15,021 bases of DNA from JACRBK01 sp964427955 (GTDB taxonomy: Bacteria > Chloroflexota > Anaerolineae > Aggregatilineales > Aggregatilineaceae), in the NCBI GenBank assembly GCA_964427955.1, contig CAYRWY010000102.1, forward strand, positions 1 to 15,021, read 5' to 3'. The notes under the pieces were generated by a model that did not search any database, was not told where the DNA came from, and saw nothing but the letters and a program-made list of their open reading frames with translations. This document shows positions 14,801-15,021 of the stretch, in pieces; the stretch's first letter is position 1; each line of letters begins with the position of its first letter. Made by a program: the position numbers and the translations under genes.

Positions 14801-15021
14801 TCATGTGCGGGTGCAGCAGCGGGCGGTCGTAAAAGTCGGCGCGCAGCGTTGCCACGACGCGCAGCCGGGCCTCCGCCGTGACCAGGGCCGTGTAGAGATT
14901 TTCCAGGAACAGATCGCGCTCCTGGGCGTTTTCGGCCAGCGTGAAGATTTCTTCGAACTGGTCGATGACCAGGAACAGTTCCGCGTCCGGATCGTCGGCG
15001 GGCAGCAGGCGTGGGATGATG
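11829..15021 (-). CDS. nSTAND1-type NTPase with C-terminal WD40 propellers (partial, N-terminus off right edge)
   Basis: The frame is open from the window edge to the stop at 11829, giving 1063 visible residues and no start. Near the edge lies the STAND Walker B, LFLVIDQFEEIFT (visible residues 15-27), then VVATLRADFYDRP, a sensor/arginine stretch, and a helical region including LPLLQYTLSELF and EIAHEALLREWQRL, all typical of nSTAND1 (PF20703-type). A Gln/Glu/Arg-rich, probably coiled, segment (about 313-347) precedes one transmembrane helix, WLVAVLGAAMFVALSLTGFAL (about 351-371). Fourteen WD40 repeats follow from about residue 457, then the conserved tail LVRDLTCAERELYRIAPLC. The Walker A and any N-terminal effector domain lie outside the window. 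STAND proteins are signalling switches that oligomerise on ligand binding; here the propellers are probably the sensor. Whether it serves defence, development or envelope sensing cannot be read without the N-terminal domain. Confidence 0.93.
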   Translation of the reverse strand, partial: IIPRLLPADDPDAELFLVIDQFEEIFTLAENAQERDLFLENLYTALVTAEARLRVVATLRADFYDRPLLHPHMSRLMHKRTELVVPLSVQELEEAIIEPAQQVGVSFDTGLVATLIVELNEQPGALPLLQYTLSELFDRRTRNAINPQAYRDIGGLRGALARRANELYDGFNPTQQEATRQLFLRLVTLGEGTEDTRRRVPLAEISTLIGNPATTQAVIDDLGQARLLTFDRDPATRTPTLEIAHEALLREWQRLRVWLDDSRNDIRMQRNLATLAGQWWDAGRDPSFLLQTSRLDRYQKWAETTHLALTRLEQDYLSACLDHQDQQQAQERARQQHEKELERRAYNRLRWLVAVLGAAMFVALSLTGFALKQSWLAQDERDKAETARQASETSAAFSRSLALSASAEQALGDNASDLAVALALEANGIAAPPIQSWRTLASIALAPGERRQAAGYTSWLTSLAISPDGRTLASGSRDSIVRVWDVETGRETRRLVGHKGDVQSVTFSPDGAYILSGAADFKAMLWDAATGTEIRRFEGHTRPISTVAFSPDGRQALTASADGVIFLWDVSTGTPLQRFAQNDAVVTVAFLPDGSAILAITAWNITLWNPTSGEMMRQINGQGIFKSAALSPDGRTVVSGASDGTLAVWNLDTGELVRHFKDADAQIPCIAFFPDGHSILAGTADGTLQVWDIQTGTELYLLRGHQNTILSVALSPDGTLAASSAVDQTLRLWNVGTPGQVRRIQGHGDRVTSIGYDATGATVWTTSLDGTLRTWDAASGQETHAPVDLGAPITSAAAHGQQMLLGLKDGTLQLWDLDTYQLVRTLYGHTGSVSSIAIAGTLAISGSQDGSVIVWNLDSGQIVRQLSDHSGPIHSVALSPDGHQALSGARDAEIILWNLDTGQEIRRFTGHTGAVYSVAFSPDGQRALSGSKDTAVILWDVATGEEITRFARHTSPVWSVAFSPDGRLVLSGDADATIILWDLASTEELQRFQASDVPFQLAFAPDGTAAMSGQRDGSLQTWRVFSSRPQLVDWTRHNRLVRDLTCAERELYRIAPLCPAAAE
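11935..13652 (-). repeat. WD40 repeat tract, 14 blades, about 126-bp period
   Basis: Each blade has the pattern VxSVAFSPDGxxxLSGSxDxxxxLWDxxTGxExxRFxGH, close to 42 residues. Some blades are very alike in DNA too: GGCTGAACGC-like segments recur at 12131, 12257 and 12383, and GCTGAAGG or GCTGATCG at 13371, 13497 and 13623, exactly 126 bp apart. Blades 8 to 10 are degenerate (for example AAAHGQQMLLGL and AIAGTLAISG lack SPDG). Fourteen blades would make two seven-bladed propellers. Confidence 0.88.

Noticed and set aside
1..15021. Search by eye for tRNA, rRNA, CRISPR repeats, insertion-sequence ends and integrase genes
   Set aside because: None was seen on either strand. The only regularly spaced repeats are the WD40 blades.

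Overview
The window is GC-rich, densely coded bacterial DNA with Shine-Dalgarno sites and ATG starts. No rRNA, tRNA, CRISPR array, integrase or transposase is visible. The mix of genes (a large nSTAND NTPase/WD40 protein, two multi-pass membrane proteins of the envelope-glycosylation type, a ParM-like actin, a Tat-exported nitroreductase-like protein) resembles Chloroflexota, perhaps Anaerolineae. That assignment is an inference from gene style and no marker gene confirms it.

Left end (1-1484, minus strand): a ParM/StbA-type actin-like ATPase gene is followed by a ribbon-helix-helix protein gene that runs off the window. Together they look like a type II (actin-based) DNA segregation cassette. 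A perfect 12-bp inverted repeat lies between the two genes, and a near-perfect 11-bp inverted repeat lies upstream of parM. From about 1485 to 1903 there is no intact gene. This stretch holds the likely parMR control region, an intrinsic terminator reading leftward, and on the plus strand the C-terminal remnant of a fluoroacetyl-CoA-thioesterase-like (FlK-type) hotdog protein.

Envelope/carbohydrate block (1904-8962): a tight minus-strand operon runs glycosyltransferase family 4, then a calcineurin-like metallophosphoesterase, then a multi-pass membrane protein, with a 4-bp overlap and a 4-bp gap. Diverging from it on the plus strand is a gene for a TIM-barrel glycoside-hydrolase-like protein. 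This converges, with an 11-bp overlap, on a minus-strand GT-C/ArnT-like membrane glycosyltransferase. The genes fit synthesis or remodelling of a lipid-linked or surface glycan, but the substrate cannot be read from the sequence.

Regulated redox pair (9049-10894, minus strand): a TetR-family repressor and an Acg-type nitroreductase-fold protein with a twin-arginine signal are translationally coupled by an ATGA overlap. Just upstream of tetR, two 16-bp palindromes spaced 20 bp apart sit on a clear TTGACA-17-TAAATT promoter. This is a textbook arrangement for self-repression.

Right end (10923-15021, minus strand): an inositol-monophosphatase-family gene, and a large signalling protein that runs off the window. 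The latter has an nSTAND1-type NTPase Walker B region, a helical region, one transmembrane helix and fourteen WD40 blades, enough for two seven-bladed propellers.
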